Shown in pieces: positions 1-6,266 of a stretch of DNA of 7,709 nt (position 1 is the stretch's first letter; the number at the start of each line of letters is the position of its first letter). Position numbers and translations under genes: made by a program. Location of the stretch: the NCBI GenBank assembly GCA_002401365.1, contig NVSW01000038.1, positions 1-7,709 of the forward strand, given 5' to 3'. This DNA is from Piscirickettsiaceae bacterium (GTDB lineage Bacteria; Pseudomonadota; Gammaproteobacteria; Methylococcales; Cycloclasticaceae). The notes under the pieces are model-generated. The model saw nothing but the letters and a program-made list of their open reading frames with translations, was not told the origin of the DNA and did no database searches.

Positions 1-35
1 GTATATGTTTTATATGGCTTTCTTTTACTATTCAT
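1..35 (-). CDS. Start of a probable IS3-family transposase OrfA (partial)
   Basis: An ATG at 35-33 opens a frame that stays open to the window edge and encodes M-N-S-K-R-K-P-Y-K-T-Y. An AGGAG Shine-Dalgarno sequence at 47-43 sits 7 bases upstream, which is close to ideal. The Lys/Arg/Tyr-rich start resembles the opening of small helix-turn-helix OrfA proteins of IS3-family elements, which bind the element ends and are joined to OrfB by frameshifting. Only eleven full codons are visible, so the product is an inference from the strong ribosome-binding site and the terminal-repeat-like sequence just outside it. It could be another short basic protein. Confidence 0.4.
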   Translation of the reverse strand, partial: MNSKRKPYKTY

Positions 36-97
36 TTGGATACTCCTAAGCAACATTGTCGCCTATTAAATGTATCCGTTAAACTAGGGGAGCTTCA
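1..97 (-). mobile_element. End of an IS3-family-like insertion sequence (partial, runs off the left edge)
   Basis: On the minus strand the sequence from 97 to 72 starts TGAAGC and continues through a CCCCTAG core to GGATAC. This has the look of an IS3-family terminal inverted repeat, which begins with TG. A short leader follows, then a strong Shine-Dalgarno sequence and an ATG at 35. That spacing suits the promoter-proximal end of an IS3-type element. A 6-bp inverted repeat (GGATAC 77-72 and GTATCC 43-38) surrounds the leader and could fold over the ribosome-binding region when transcription reads in from outside, as known for some other IS elements; this is inference. The opposite end and any target duplication lie outside the window. 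Family assignment rests on pattern recall, without alignment. Confidence 0.45.
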
Positions 98-202
98 GTT
101 GCACCACCCATTTCCATATAAACTCATCTATTTCTCTTCACCTTCCCTACCTTCTAATTAGTGGATTAACGAAGAGTAAAAAAGGGGGAAGTGATCTAAT
201 TT

Positions 203-226
203 ACAACCTTAATTTAAATAGGTTGT
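203..226. repeat. Inverted repeat, 7-bp arms, possible weak terminator
   Basis: ACAACCT at 203-209 is perfectly complementary to AGGTTGT at 220-226, with a 10-base AT-only loop. It lies about 50 bases past the stop codon of the last gene of the minus-strand operon. On the minus strand it is followed by AAATTAG, not a T-run, so it is a poor intrinsic terminator. It may instead halt 3' decay or be fortuitous. Confidence 0.3.
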
Positions 227-227
227 T

Positions 228-244
228 TGTATAATTATTATACA
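228..244. repeat. AT-rich palindrome with 7-bp arms
   Basis: TGTATAA at 228-234 and TTATACA at 238-244 are perfect inverted copies separated by TTA. The palindrome starts two bases after the preceding inverted repeat (203-226). The shape could be a binding site for a dimeric protein or a small hairpin, but an AT-rich intergenic stretch can give this by chance. No T-tract follows on either strand. Confidence 0.3.
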
Positions 245-276
245 GAGTGTATTGTACCCACCTTTTTTGCACGACC

Positions 277-1623
277 CTATGTCATGTTTACACCCTTAAC
301 AAACTCGATTTTCGCATCCATTGTCATAAAAAACTTCCCATGCTTTATAAGCCCTTTAGATTTGATTAGGTCCTCCATATATTCAACACCAGGCATGTCG
401 ACTAATATCGTACTACAATTAAACTCAATGCCTTCATACAACGCAGTTGAATTAACACCTAACTGATACTTGGACTCAGCCAATAACAAATGTAAGTCAG
501 CATCCTCAAGTACCTCCACATCAGGATAGCATTCAACCAATTTGTTTAAATATACATACTCCTTATACCTATCAAACTCGCCGGGGTGAATTTTATATAT
601 TAGTTTCAACCCTTTGAACAACTGAATATTATTTAAGACAAACTTTGCAAGCTGATTACCGATGTTGCCCTGAGATAAAATAACAATTTGTAATTTTTTT
701 TTACATTTTAAATGCTTTAATTTATTCTTTTCTAGAAAATCAAATTTCCTTATCACTACGTTTTCTTTAGATAACGGCAAGCTACTATGCTCCTTCCAGT
801 ATTCATTCCAAACAAAAAACTTATCAGGGAAGTATTCAAGTTTATCGACCCTAGTTGGGAAACTATAACCAAGGTGATATTTATTTATTGTGCCATGCTG
901 AAGCTCTATCACTTGTATACGCAATTGTTTCGCCGCATAAATAACAGCTGAATTTCCATACGATGGGCATACATATAAAATCTTTGGGCACAGTTTTAAA
1001 AAAAGTTTATTATACAAATACACCTTAGCTTTAAAGTCACGTATTTGGTCAATAAATAGATGCGTGATATCCACATCAATACAAAAACCCTTGCTAAGCT
1101 CAGAGTTAATATTTGCAATTAACTCCTTCTCTTCTTTTGAAAATTTTAAATAAATAAATCTTTTAAAAACTTTCGTTACTAGTGAAATAAAGTCTGTATA
1201 GACCACATGCTCTTTTAGACTCTTCGGGTGTTCTCCTAAATAGTCTGGTTCCAACTCTAAAATTTCAATATTATTTTTTTTAAGTTCCTCAATAAAATAT
1301 TTCGTATAAATATCAATATTTTCTTCGTCAACGATTTTTGGTCTCGGGTGAGACAAAATAATTGCGTCAGTTTTTTTTCTGGCAAATGGATTACGAACAA
1401 AACTATTTACCACATATTTTGGTACCTTTTTTAGAACATCCAGATTTGTATTTTTACTGTGCGCTTGTTCTTGCCAACCTACGAGCTCTGTGAGGTCTCT
1501 ATATAATTTAAACCTTACTACCAACCATACCTTTACGTCTTGAATAGATAAGTCTAATAAATCATATTTCTTTTCTAGGTCCCAGAATATCTCACATACA
1601 TCCTTTATAGTTTTCTTAACCAT
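277..1623 (-). CDS. GT-B-like glycosyltransferase, candidate pseudaminic acid transferase
   Basis: This is the last gene of the pse operon. The 448-residue product has no signal peptide or membrane helix and is probably cytoplasmic or peripheral. The N-terminal module has a W-D-L-E-K-K-Y-D-L-L-D-L run followed by V-K-V-W, a pattern I associate with capsule and LPS transferases. The C-terminal half has Q-H-G-T at 242-245, K-I-H-P at 344-347 and N-S-T-A-L-Y-E at 391-397. The HP and S-S/T motifs are known CMP-sugar-binding signatures of bacterial sialyltransferase families, and KpsS/KpsC-like proteins have similar layouts. With all CMP-pseudaminate genes just upstream, transfer of pseudaminic acid is the likely role; the acceptor is unknown. 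The frame is open upstream to a GTG at 1698, 3 bases after the pseI stop, which would add 25 Cys-rich residues. I prefer the ATG at 1623 because the conserved-looking module begins there, but its Shine-Dalgarno sequence is weak. The gene looks more AT-rich than the pse genes. Confidence 0.75.
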   Translation of the reverse strand: MVKKTIKDVCEIFWDLEKKYDLLDLSIQDVKVWLVVRFKLYRDLTELVGWQEQAHSKNTNLDVLKKVPKYVVNSFVRNPFARKKTDAIILSHPRPKIVDEENIDIYTKYFIEELKKNNIEILELEPDYLGEHPKSLKEHVVYTDFISLVTKVFKRFIYLKFSKEEKELIANINSELSKGFCIDVDITHLFIDQIRDFKAKVYLYNKLFLKLCPKILYVCPSYGNSAVIYAAKQLRIQVIELQHGTINKYHLGYSFPTRVDKLEYFPDKFFVWNEYWKEHSSLPLSKENVVIRKFDFLEKNKLKHLKCKKKLQIVILSQGNIGNQLAKFVLNNIQLFKGLKLIYKIHPGEFDRYKEYVYLNKLVECYPDVEVLEDADLHLLLAESKYQLGVNSTALYEGIEFNCSTILVDMPGVEYMEDLIKSKGLIKHGKFFMTMDAKIEFVKGVNMT

Positions 1624-1701
1624 GACAATACTCAATAAATTAAACACCTCTGAAATTATAAGACATGTACATTCAATACATCCGAACTCATGGCTCACTA
1701 A

Positions 1702-2766
1702 CTAGATCTTTGGGTCTTCAATTAACTCCCAATTTGTAGCTGTTCCAGCTTTAACATTTCTCTTAACTTTTTTCCCAATTACTTGATCAAAGTATTTTGG
1801 CGACAAACCAAAGCCAGGACGAATACTTTTCACATGCCCCTCAATAATAATTTCACCCGCTTCTATGTCCTTAACAAAATACAATGACCGACGAAACTTA
1901 ATATTCGCTTGTTCACTTGGTTTTCTACCATAATCAACTTTTCCCAGTGCTTGCCATGCTATTTTCGCACCATCACACAATGCTTTTAATTCACTAGGTT
2001 CCAGCGAAAAACTATCGTCTGGTCCGCCACCATTACGATCTAACGTGACGTGCTTTTCTATAATTGACGCACCTAGCGCTACGCTTGTGATTGCCGTCGT
2101 ATTATCAAGCGTATGGTCTGAAAGCCCCGTTACCAAACCGAACCGCTGTTGCATATCAATCATTGTTCTCAAATTGTAATCTTCTGCTGGCGCTGGGTAG
2201 CCACTCACACAATGTAAGATAGCTAGCTCTTTACACCCCCCCTCTTTTGCTGCATCAATCGCTTCTTGAATTTCTTCTGCATCAGCTATACCTGTTGAGA
2301 TAATCATGGGCTTACCTGTTTGCGCTACATACTTAATCAAAGGCAAATCCACCGCTTCAAAGGACGCTATTTTATAGGCAGGGGCATTTAGATCTTCTAA
2401 CAAATCAACGGCTGTATTATCAAAAGGTGAACTAAAAATTGTAATCCCTATTTTTCTAGCATAATCGAACAAAGGTTTGTGCCAATCCCATGGCATATAA
2501 GCATTTTCATAAAGTTCATACAAACTTTGTCCATCCCACAACCCACCTTCAATCATAAACTCTGGGGTATTCATCTCAATTGTGATGGTATCAGGCCGGT
2601 ATGTTTGTAGTTTTACACCATCGGCGCCTGCATGTTTAGCCATCTCTATGATTTTGAAGGCCTTTTCAATATCCCCATTATGATTTGCAGACATTTCAGC
2701 AATAACATAAGGGGCAGAGTCTAATCCAATGAGTCTTCCCTTAATTGAAATTAGTTTACTATTCAA
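1702..2766 (-). CDS. pseI: Pseudaminic acid synthase PseI
   Basis: The enzyme condenses 2,4-diacetamido-2,4,6-trideoxy-L-altrose with phosphoenolpyruvate to give pseudaminic acid, using a divalent metal in the cytoplasm. The 354 residues match the usual family length. The NeuB-type TIM barrel comes first: A-E-M-S-A-N-H-N-G at 23-31, K-L-Q-T-Y at 52-56, S-S-P-F-D at 112-116, K-I-A-S-F-E at 132-137, G-L-S-D-H-T at 214-219 and E-K-H-V-T-L-D at 237-243. A SAF/antifreeze-like lid follows from about 288, with R-R-S at 292-294 and R-P-G at 316-318. The G-P-D-D-S-F-S-L-E-P stretch (248-257) favours PseI over the sialic or legionaminic acid synthases. The start is a TTG at 2766. No ATG or GTG lies in frame between it and an upstream stop, and the next Met (residue 25) falls inside a conserved motif. 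The gap to pseH is 24 bases, the largest between pse genes. Confidence 0.95.
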   Translation of the reverse strand: MNSKLISIKGRLIGLDSAPYVIAEMSANHNGDIEKAFKIIEMAKHAGADGVKLQTYRPDTITIEMNTPEFMIEGGLWDGQSLYELYENAYMPWDWHKPLFDYARKIGITIFSSPFDNTAVDLLEDLNAPAYKIASFEAVDLPLIKYVAQTGKPMIISTGIADAEEIQEAIDAAKEGGCKELAILHCVSGYPAPAEDYNLRTMIDMQQRFGLVTGLSDHTLDNTTAITSVALGASIIEKHVTLDRNGGGPDDSFSLEPSELKALCDGAKIAWQALGKVDYGRKPSEQANIKFRRSLYFVKDIEAGEIIIEGHVKSIRPGFGLSPKYFDQVIGKKVKRNVKAGTATNWELIEDPKI

Positions 2767-2790
2767 TATTCTTATCCATCTTTCTTATGT

Positions 2791-3303
2791 TCAGTGTGTA
2801 TTTCTTTTTTCCCACTCCGATTTAAGTATCCCAAAACAATAAACATCATGATACTCATCATTTAAAAAAACATGCTCTCTGAGAACTCCTTCTTGAGAAA
2901 AACCTAATTTTTGGTGAAACCTTATAGATGGGTTATTAAACGCTAAGACCTCACCAAATAGTTTTTTTCCGTTCATTTCTTCAAATACTTTGTTCAAAAT
3001 TAATTTGGCCATTTTTGTTCCAGTTCCACTTGTGGCTGTTGGACTCATATAAAAACCCCATTCGTAAACCTTATCTTCTGGCGACTTATTCTGTAATTGT
3101 ACAAAACCCTTTACACCCTGATTTTCAACGTACACATTTAAATGTAGTAGTGGATTATTCTGACTCCGCTCAAACCAAAGTTGATGTTCTACCTGCGTAA
3201 TTTTATGCTGAGAAAACATATAATGATTAATTTCAGGGTCGTTACGCCACTCTCTGATGATGGTTAAGTCACTCAACTTCATGTCTCGCGGAAAACCAGT
3301 CAT
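2791..3303 (-). CDS. pseH: PseH, UDP-4-amino-sugar N-acetyltransferase (GNAT fold)
   Basis: This enzyme would transfer acetyl from acetyl-CoA to the 4-amino group of UDP-4-amino-4,6-dideoxy-AltNAc, the third step of the pathway. The 170-residue single-domain protein has a GNAT/RimJ-like layout: an R-E-W-R-N-D-P-E-I stretch at 17-25, acetyl-CoA-binding motif A around 83-103 with S-G-T-G-T-K at 92-97, and a motif B-like N-N-P-S-I-R-F-H-Q-K-L-G-F at 123-135. The fold alone does not fix the substrate; the position between pseG and pseI does. The ATG at 3303 overlaps the pseG stop (ATGA) and has a GAGG Shine-Dalgarno sequence at 3314-3311, 7 bases upstream, so translation is probably coupled to pseG. 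Confidence 0.92.
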   Translation of the reverse strand: MTGFPRDMKLSDLTIIREWRNDPEINHYMFSQHKITQVEHQLWFERSQNNPLLHLNVYVENQGVKGFVQLQNKSPEDKVYEWGFYMSPTATSGTGTKMAKLILNKVFEEMNGKKLFGEVLAFNNPSIRFHQKLGFSQEGVLREHVFLNDEYHDVYCFGILKSEWEKRNTH

Positions 3304-4406
3304 ACAATATCCTCGTATATAACATTAATCACTCGCTGGGCACCTAAACCATCAACCATCTTCGCTGCTTTTGTTGACATATTAAACAAGTCTTGCTTTG
3401 ACATGATCTTAATTTTTTTTATGCCTATTTTGAGGGATTTATTATCCAAAACTATAGCTATATTTTTCTGAGCAAGAATATTAGCGATATCTTTTTGATT
3501 CTCCGCTAACACAATAATTGCTGACGGCAAACCTAACCTACACCGTTCCCAAGTCGTCGCCCCAGATGCACCAATCGCAAAATCAGCGTTTGACATTATC
3601 TCCGCCATATTACTCACATTCGATTTCACTTCTGTTTTATATGGCAAAATTTTAGCTTGCTGCTGCACTGCTTTTAAATGAGGCGCTGTGCTGCCCATAA
3701 CCACTGTGATTTCTAGGTCTGATGGTAAGTCACCGTTTTTAAGTTCCTCTAATACCTTCCCTGTTACGTTATCTTGATCCACACCACCCATCGAAATTAG
3801 CAGTTTATTAAATTCTGGATTTTCTCGACGTTTTAGGCTGTATTCGCGCCACTGGGCAAACTCTGATCTTAACAAAGCATATTGTGACCCAAGCAGCATT
3901 TGACAGTTATCTGGCACTAATTCTTTATAACCTTGTGTCCGTCGACAAAATGTTTGATCTAAAAGCAAATCACATAGATGTTGACGGTCAGCTAAGTCAT
4001 CTATCACCATTAGCTTTTTATACGTTCCTTGCAACTCCATTTGCCATGTTTCATCAATCGCATAATGATCCACAATCAACCAGTCAGGACCTATCTTTTT
4101 TAGAATCACTTTACATACGTCCGCATCTTGTTGCTGCGTTGCTCCTAACCAATGCGCATGACTGAGAATATTTTTTGATTTCAGACCAGTTATTTTAGAG
4201 ATTTCCAAGTCATTTTCTATCACCGATAGCCTATGAACCTTGAAGCCTTTGCCTTGAATAAAGTCTATTAAATTTCTTTCATGTTCACGGCAAATAAACT
4301 CAACTTGTGCGCCTTTTTCTTTTAATGCCTCAGCCAGCGTTAAGCACCGCATGACGTGGCCTGTGCCTATTTGTAACGATGCATCAGCTCTGATCACAAA
4401 TTTCAT
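3300..4406 (-). CDS. pseG: PseG, UDP-2,4-diacetamido-trideoxy-altrose hydrolase
   Basis: PseG is an inverting GT-B-fold hydrolase that cleaves UDP from UDP-2,4-diacetamido-2,4,6-trideoxy-altropyranose, releasing the free sugar for PseI. The N-terminus carries the family signature R-A-D-A-S at 6-10 and G-T-G-H-V-M-R at 14-20, in which His17 matches the catalytic His of characterised PseG. Further motifs are V-D-H-Y at 112-115, V-I-D-D-L-A-D-R at 134-141, L-L-D-Q-T-F at 148-153, S-M-G-G-V-D at 205-210 and the UDP-binding G-A-S-G-A-T-T-W-E at 279-287. The 368 residues are somewhat longer than the Campylobacter enzyme; the extra length includes a K-S-K-N-I-L-S-H-A-H stretch near 76-85. It overlaps pseF by 4 bases (ATGA) and pseH by 4 bases. 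A CAGG at 4419-4416 serves as a modest ribosome-binding site. No lesion is seen. Confidence 0.95.
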   Translation of the reverse strand: MKFVIRADASLQIGTGHVMRCLTLAEALKEKGAQVEFICREHERNLIDFIQGKGFKVHRLSVIENDLEISKITGLKSKNILSHAHWLGATQQQDADVCKVILKKIGPDWLIVDHYAIDETWQMELQGTYKKLMVIDDLADRQHLCDLLLDQTFCRRTQGYKELVPDNCQMLLGSQYALLRSEFAQWREYSLKRRENPEFNKLLISMGGVDQDNVTGKVLEELKNGDLPSDLEITVVMGSTAPHLKAVQQQAKILPYKTEVKSNVSNMAEIMSNADFAIGASGATTWERCRLGLPSAIIVLAENQKDIANILAQKNIAIVLDNKSLKIGIKKIKIMSKQDLFNMSTKAAKMVDGLGAQRVINVIYEDIV

Positions 4407-5104
4407 TCAAATAAACCTGACTGTTTATGGACTTGATACATCATTTCCGCTCTTAACCAATCTTCTTGTGTGTCAATATCTTGCACTAGATGCCGAGGTA
4501 AAAGAAAAGGACTCGCATTCTCTGAGAATAGTGGTTTGAGTTGCTTAAATGCTTCTGCTTTTCCCCAATAGAATTGCCCCGCGTCGTGATAAGCTTCTTC
4601 TAGGTCTTGTGAGCGAGTATTAGAATGTTCTGGGTAAAACATTTCAATACGCTGATGTTGCGTTATTTTGATTGCCCTTTGAATTGGAAATGCAAAGCTA
4701 GTAACGCTAAAACAATAGTCTGCTTGTGTGACTTGTAACTGTTTATAAGCCTGTTTTATTGAACCTGCCTGTAAAAAAGGTGCGGTTGCGTATAAGCAAC
4801 ATACTTCACTAGATTTGCTTTCAAATTCCTCAAACCATTCGATAGCATGCTTGATTACCGGCAAAGTTCCAGCATGATCATTTGCCAGCTCTTCTGGGCG
4901 AAGAAAAGGAACTTCTGCACCATATTCTTCAGCCACATCGGCTATTTCTTGATCATCAGTTGAAACGATAATTTTATCGAAGCAACCGCTACGTTGGGCT
5001 GCTTCTATTGAGTAGGCCACAATTGGTTTACCATGAAACAGTTTGATGTTTTTTCTTGGTATACGTTTGCTTCCACCTCTAGCTGGAATAACACAAAGCC
5101 TCAA
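4403..5104 (-). CDS. pseF: PseF, CMP-pseudaminic acid synthetase
   Basis: PseF activates pseudaminic acid with CTP to give CMP-pseudaminic acid and pyrophosphate. The 233-residue protein is a typical cytidylyltransferase of the NeuA/KdsB type. It has the CTP-binding loop I-P-A-R-G-G-S-K-R-I-P at 6-16 with K-N-I after it, S-T-D-D at 48-51, Y-A-T-A-P-F at 105-110, the R-S-Q-D-L-E-E and H-D-A-G-Q-F-Y-W-G stretches at 164-181, and the metal-binding D-I-D-T-Q-E-D-W at 209-216. The H-D-A-G-Q-F-Y segment is usual in PseF and separates it from NeuA. The start is a TTG at 5104 overlapping the pseC stop as TTGA. Because I-P-A-R-G-G begins at residue 6, no later start is possible. In the gene order it precedes the enzymes that make its substrate. 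Confidence 0.95.
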   Translation of the reverse strand: MRLCVIPARGGSKRIPRKNIKLFHGKPIVAYSIEAAQRSGCFDKIIVSTDDQEIADVAEEYGAEVPFLRPEELANDHAGTLPVIKHAIEWFEEFESKSSEVCCLYATAPFLQAGSIKQAYKQLQVTQADYCFSVTSFAFPIQRAIKITQHQRIEMFYPEHSNTRSQDLEEAYHDAGQFYWGKAEAFKQLKPLFSENASPFLLPRHLVQDIDTQEDWLRAEMMYQVHKQSGLFE

Positions 5105-6261
5105 CGTAATACCTTTTTGATGGTATCAACTACTTGATCCTGCATATCAAAACTTAAGCCATAAAACAATGGAATACTAATAGTCTTTCTGAAATAAAAT
5201 TCAGCATTTGGGAAGTCACCATATTTGAATCCCATACTTTGATAGGATGGCTGCAAGTGCACGGGAATGTAGTGGAGGTTGACCCCAAGACCCTGTTGTT
5301 TGAGTTGATCGTAGACTTGGACTTGAGTTTTTCCAATATCGTCCAGTTTCAACTGAATGGGATATAAGTGTAGTGCTGAATAACTATCCGCCGATTGGTA
5401 GGGTAGATTCATTGGTAAGTCTTTTAACAGCTCATGATAACGTTGTTGTAGTTCATGGCGTTTTGCAACAAAGTTGTCAAGCCTTTGCATTTGGCTAACT
5501 CCTAAAGCCGCATGCAAGTCAGTCATGCGGTAGTTAAAGCCTAACCCAATCTGCTGGTAGTTCCATATTTCTTGTTCAGGTCGCACTTCCATTTCATCGG
5601 GTGTACTCGTAATTCCATGGCTACGTAAAAAGCGCATACTGCGCGCTAGCTTAGTATCATTAGTCAAGGCCATTCCGCCTTCACATGTAGTTATGATTTT
5701 GACTGGATGGAAACTAAATATGGTTATATCTGAATATATACACCCTCCAACTGGCTGACCTAAATATGCTCCACCTATGGCATGGCTTGCATCTTCAATG
5801 ATCTTAAAACCGTATTTTTGACTCAACTGGTGAATGCGTTTCATCTCACATGATTGGCCCGCAAAATGAACAGCAATAACGATTTTTGGGAGCGTGTTTT
5901 CTTGCTTAGAAATTTTTAGCTTTTCCTCTAAAGCACTTGCACAAAGATTATAGGTTTGCGGGTCAATATCTACAAAGTCAACTTCAGCACCGCAATACAA
6001 ACCACAGTTTGCAGACGCTACAAAAGTATTTGGACTCGTCCAAAGCCAATCACCCTTACCTAGACCTAACGATAAACAAGCAATATGTAAAGCGGAGGTC
6101 GCGCTATTAACTGCCACGCCAAACTCAGCATCACAATAATCTGCCACTGTTTTTTCAAACAAAGGGACTTGTGGACCTTGTGTTAAAAAGTCAGACTTCA
6201 AAACATCAATGACCGAATCAATATCGGCTTGATTAATGCTTTGCTTACCATAGGGAATCAT
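5101..6261 (-). CDS. pseC: PseC, UDP-4-amino-4,6-dideoxy-AltNAc transaminase (PLP-dependent)
   Basis: PseC transfers an amino group from glutamate to C4 of the UDP-4-keto-6-deoxy-altrose product of PseB. The 386-residue protein is a full-length DegT/DnrJ/EryC1/StrS aminotransferase. It opens with the Y-G-K-Q-S-I pattern usual for PseC. It has the G-V-A-V-N-S-A-T-S-A-L-H phosphate-binding region at 48-59, E-D-A-S-H-A at 156-161 with the cofactor-ring Asp157, and S-F-H-P-V-K at 183-188 whose Lys188 should form the PLP Schiff base. G-F-N-Y-R-M-T-D-L-H-A-A-L-G follows at 241-254. The ATG at 6261 lies 5 bases after the pseB stop. I see no good Shine-Dalgarno sequence there, so reinitiation after pseB is likely. 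Other sugar aminotransferases share the fold, but the gene context settles the assignment. Confidence 0.95.
   Translation of the reverse strand: MIPYGKQSINQADIDSVIDVLKSDFLTQGPQVPLFEKTVADYCDAEFGVAVNSATSALHIACLSLGLGKGDWLWTSPNTFVASANCGLYCGAEVDFVDIDPQTYNLCASALEEKLKISKQENTLPKIVIAVHFAGQSCEMKRIHQLSQKYGFKIIEDASHAIGGAYLGQPVGGCIYSDITIFSFHPVKIITTCEGGMALTNDTKLARSMRFLRSHGITSTPDEMEVRPEQEIWNYQQIGLGFNYRMTDLHAALGVSQMQRLDNFVAKRHELQQRYHELLKDLPMNLPYQSADSYSALHLYPIQLKLDDIGKTQVQVYDQLKQQGLGVNLHYIPVHLQPSYQSMGFKYGDFPNAEFYFRKTISIPLFYGLSFDMQDQVVDTIKKVLR
5112..5115 (-). promoter_or_regulatory. Ribosome-binding site supporting the TTG start of pseF
   Basis: The minus strand reads AAAAAGG ending at 5112, 7 bases before the TTG at 5104-5102. 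This spacing supports TTG as the true initiation codon of pseF, inside the 3' end of pseC. It suggests pseF can recruit ribosomes itself as well as by coupling. Confidence 0.6.
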
Positions 6262-6266
6262 TAGGA

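Noticed and set aside
178..188. C5T6 run on the minus strand as an intrinsic terminator
   Set aside because: No complementary G-rich arm lies upstream on the minus strand, so no terminator hairpin can form before the T-run.
227..466. A plus-strand open frame covering the 3' end of the transferase
   Set aside because: It is antisense to the S-T motif region of the transferase and has no plausible ribosome-binding site.
3884..4165. A 93-codon open frame on the plus strand opposite pseG
   Set aside because: It is antisense to well-conserved PseG motifs and shows no family features.
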